Positions 14,157 through 14,782 of a stretch of 14,782 nucleotides of DNA are shown here, in pieces. Source of the DNA: an uncultured Flavobacteriia bacterium. Its GTDB lineage: Bacteria; Bacteroidota; Bacteroidia; Flavobacteriales_D; Crocinitomicaceae. The notes under the pieces were generated by a model. The model saw only the letters and a program-made list of their open reading frames with translations. It did not search any database and was not told the origin of the DNA. The translations under genes were made by a program, and so were the position numbers. The DNA is taken from NCBI GenBank assembly GCA_903887095.1, contig CAISOQ010000079.1, positions 1 through 14,782 of the forward strand, written 5' to 3'. Each line of letters starts with the position of its first letter. Position 1 is the stretch's first letter.

Positions 14157-14190
14157 TTGTGGAAATGATGGTACAAATTTCTTAATTTTG
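14157..14190 (+). promoter_or_regulatory. Weak promoter candidate for the gene at 14250
   Basis: TAATTTTG (14183-14190) matches the -7 element fully, but the nearest TTG (14157-14159) is 23 bases away, at the long end. It overlaps the divergent met promoter, so the two could compete for polymerase. Confidence 0.28.
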
Positions 14191-14202
14191 TTTTCAAATC
14201 AA
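14174..14202 (-). promoter_or_regulatory. Putative promoter of the met operon
   Basis: On the minus strand TTG (14200-14202) and GAAATTTG (14174-14181, one mismatch to TAnnTTTG) are separated by 18 bases. Transcription would start near 14167, about 25 bases before the riboswitch P1 stem, which is a normal position for a riboswitch promoter. Confidence 0.4.
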
Positions 14203-14249
14203 AAAGAAATCAATTGTTTTTTTTTGAAAATTCAATTAAAATGTCCTAA

Positions 14250-14663
14250 ATGGTCATCTATCATCGATATAAAACAATCATTTTCATCATTTTAACGCTA
14301 ACGTCTGCTTGGGTATTATGGAATTTTAGTTTAAAAGAAATTTATTACAATCTAAAATTCAGGTCAGAAAAGGTAACAAATCTTGAAAAATCAAAAGTTT
14401 ACCATTTAAAAAAATTAGACCTGCAGCAATCAGTATATGGCTTTGAAATGGAAATCAATGGTCACTCAAACCAAAACATTCAACTTGTTTTTGGCCCTAA
14501 AAATGATAGGCAATTGCAAAGTGTATCAATTAAAAAGGGGAACATCGATTTTGAATATGCCCAAGATTGGTATGCCGAAGAATGCTACTTAATCTTTCCC
14601 TCAAATTCAGGAGCAAAAGTAGATCTTGACATCAAATACAGATTCCTAGGATCATCTCACTAG
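14250..14663 (+). CDS. Small membrane-anchored protein, unknown function
   Basis: A 137-residue protein with one N-terminal hydrophobic segment (about 9-26, IIFIILTLTSAWVLWNF) that could be a membrane anchor or an uncleaved signal; there is no lipobox. The rest (about 30-137) is soluble and beta-rich, with strands such as YGFEMEINGHS, IQLVFGP and LDIKYRFLG, suggesting an extracytoplasmic beta-sandwich. No family is recognised. It is divergent from the met operon and its last 12 bases overlap the end of the convergent minus-strand gene. Base composition is as AT-rich as the surrounding sequence. Confidence 0.7.
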   Translation: MVIYHRYKTIIFIILTLTSAWVLWNFSLKEIYYNLKFRSEKVTNLEKSKVYHLKKLDLQQSVYGFEMEINGHSNQNIQLVFGPKNDRQLQSVSIKKGNIDFEYAQDWYAEECYLIFPSNSGAKVDLDIKYRFLGSSH

Positions 14664-14782
14664 ACTGTAACGCACTTTTAACCATTCAGAAATTCCTCCA
14701 TCACTATCTGTAACAAGAGAAAGAAAGTAGTCTTGGTTATTCTGACTGTCAATCGTTACAGATTCTACTTTTACGAGAAGCG
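14652..14782 (-). CDS. C-terminal end of an unknown gene, N-terminus outside window
   Basis: On the minus strand a frame is open from the right edge to a TGA at 14652-14654, giving 42 residues that end DGGISEWLKVRYSLVR. The composition (alternating hydrophobic and polar residues, TDSDGG turn) looks like a real beta-rich protein end, perhaps a secreted or lipoprotein domain. It is too short to name. It overlaps the end of the plus-strand gene by 12 bases, which is acceptable for convergent genes. Confidence 0.5.
   Translation of the reverse strand, partial: LLVKVESVTIDSQNNQDYFLSLVTDSDGGISEWLKVRYSLVR

Noticed and set aside
13969..14295. Plus-strand frame of 108 codons across the met leader
   Set aside because: It is antisense to the riboswitch and overlaps the start of the 14250 gene; codon content is not protein-like.
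1..14782. Mobile elements, CRISPR arrays, tRNA or rRNA genes
   Set aside because: No transposase or integrase frame, no spaced direct repeats, and no cloverleaf or rRNA-like sequence was seen on either strand.

Overview
The window looks like a chromosomal segment from an AT-rich member of the Bacteroidota, probably Flavobacteriales and perhaps close to Crocinitomicaceae/Fluviicola. The signs are protein families typical of that group (DUF2490 barrel, short MKK-type lipoproteins, MetX-Hom-OsmC-MetZ grouping), start codons in A/T-rich context without Shine-Dalgarno sequences, and several upstream sites matching the Bacteroidota promoter form TTG / TAnnTTTG. The placement is inference from gene content, not from a marker gene. 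I see no tRNA, rRNA, transposase, CRISPR array or prophage gene.

Left part (1-3698): a truncated lipoprotein gene follows folD (one-carbon metabolism) on the minus strand. A small secreted beta-barrel-like protein is divergent from folD. It ends at a bidirectional terminator facing two coupled minus-strand FKBP-type prolyl isomerase genes, one cytoplasmic FklB-like and one lipoprotein with a degenerate active site.

Middle (3764-8935): a GNAT acetyltransferase, then a coupled pair encoding a heme-oxygenase-like diiron oxidase (HDO) family protein and a cupin protein. A cluster of three palindromes and a surface lipoprotein follow, ending at a strong bidirectional terminator. Facing it on the minus strand are a secreted TPR-like protein and a DUF2490 outer-membrane protein.

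Right part (8982-14202): a compact six-gene minus-strand operon for methionine synthesis and sulfur handling: metX, homoserine dehydrogenase, two short YeeE/YedE-type sulfur transporter halves, OsmC, and a MetZ-type sulfhydrylase. Homoserine would be made by Hom, acylated by MetX and sulfhydrylated by MetZ, while the YeeE/YedE pair may bring in reduced sulfur and OsmC may handle thiol or peroxide stress. The roughly 450-bp leader carries a clear SAM-I (S-box) riboswitch. Between the aptamer and metX there is also a small open frame ending in a cysteine-rich tail (MCSSCCIC), with possible alternative hairpins after it. The proposal is that the operon reads both SAM (aptamer) and cysteine supply (ribosome stalling on the Cys codons). 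This is the most interesting candidate in the window.

Right edge: a small membrane-anchored unknown protein diverges from the met operon, and the 3' end of another minus-strand gene runs off the window.
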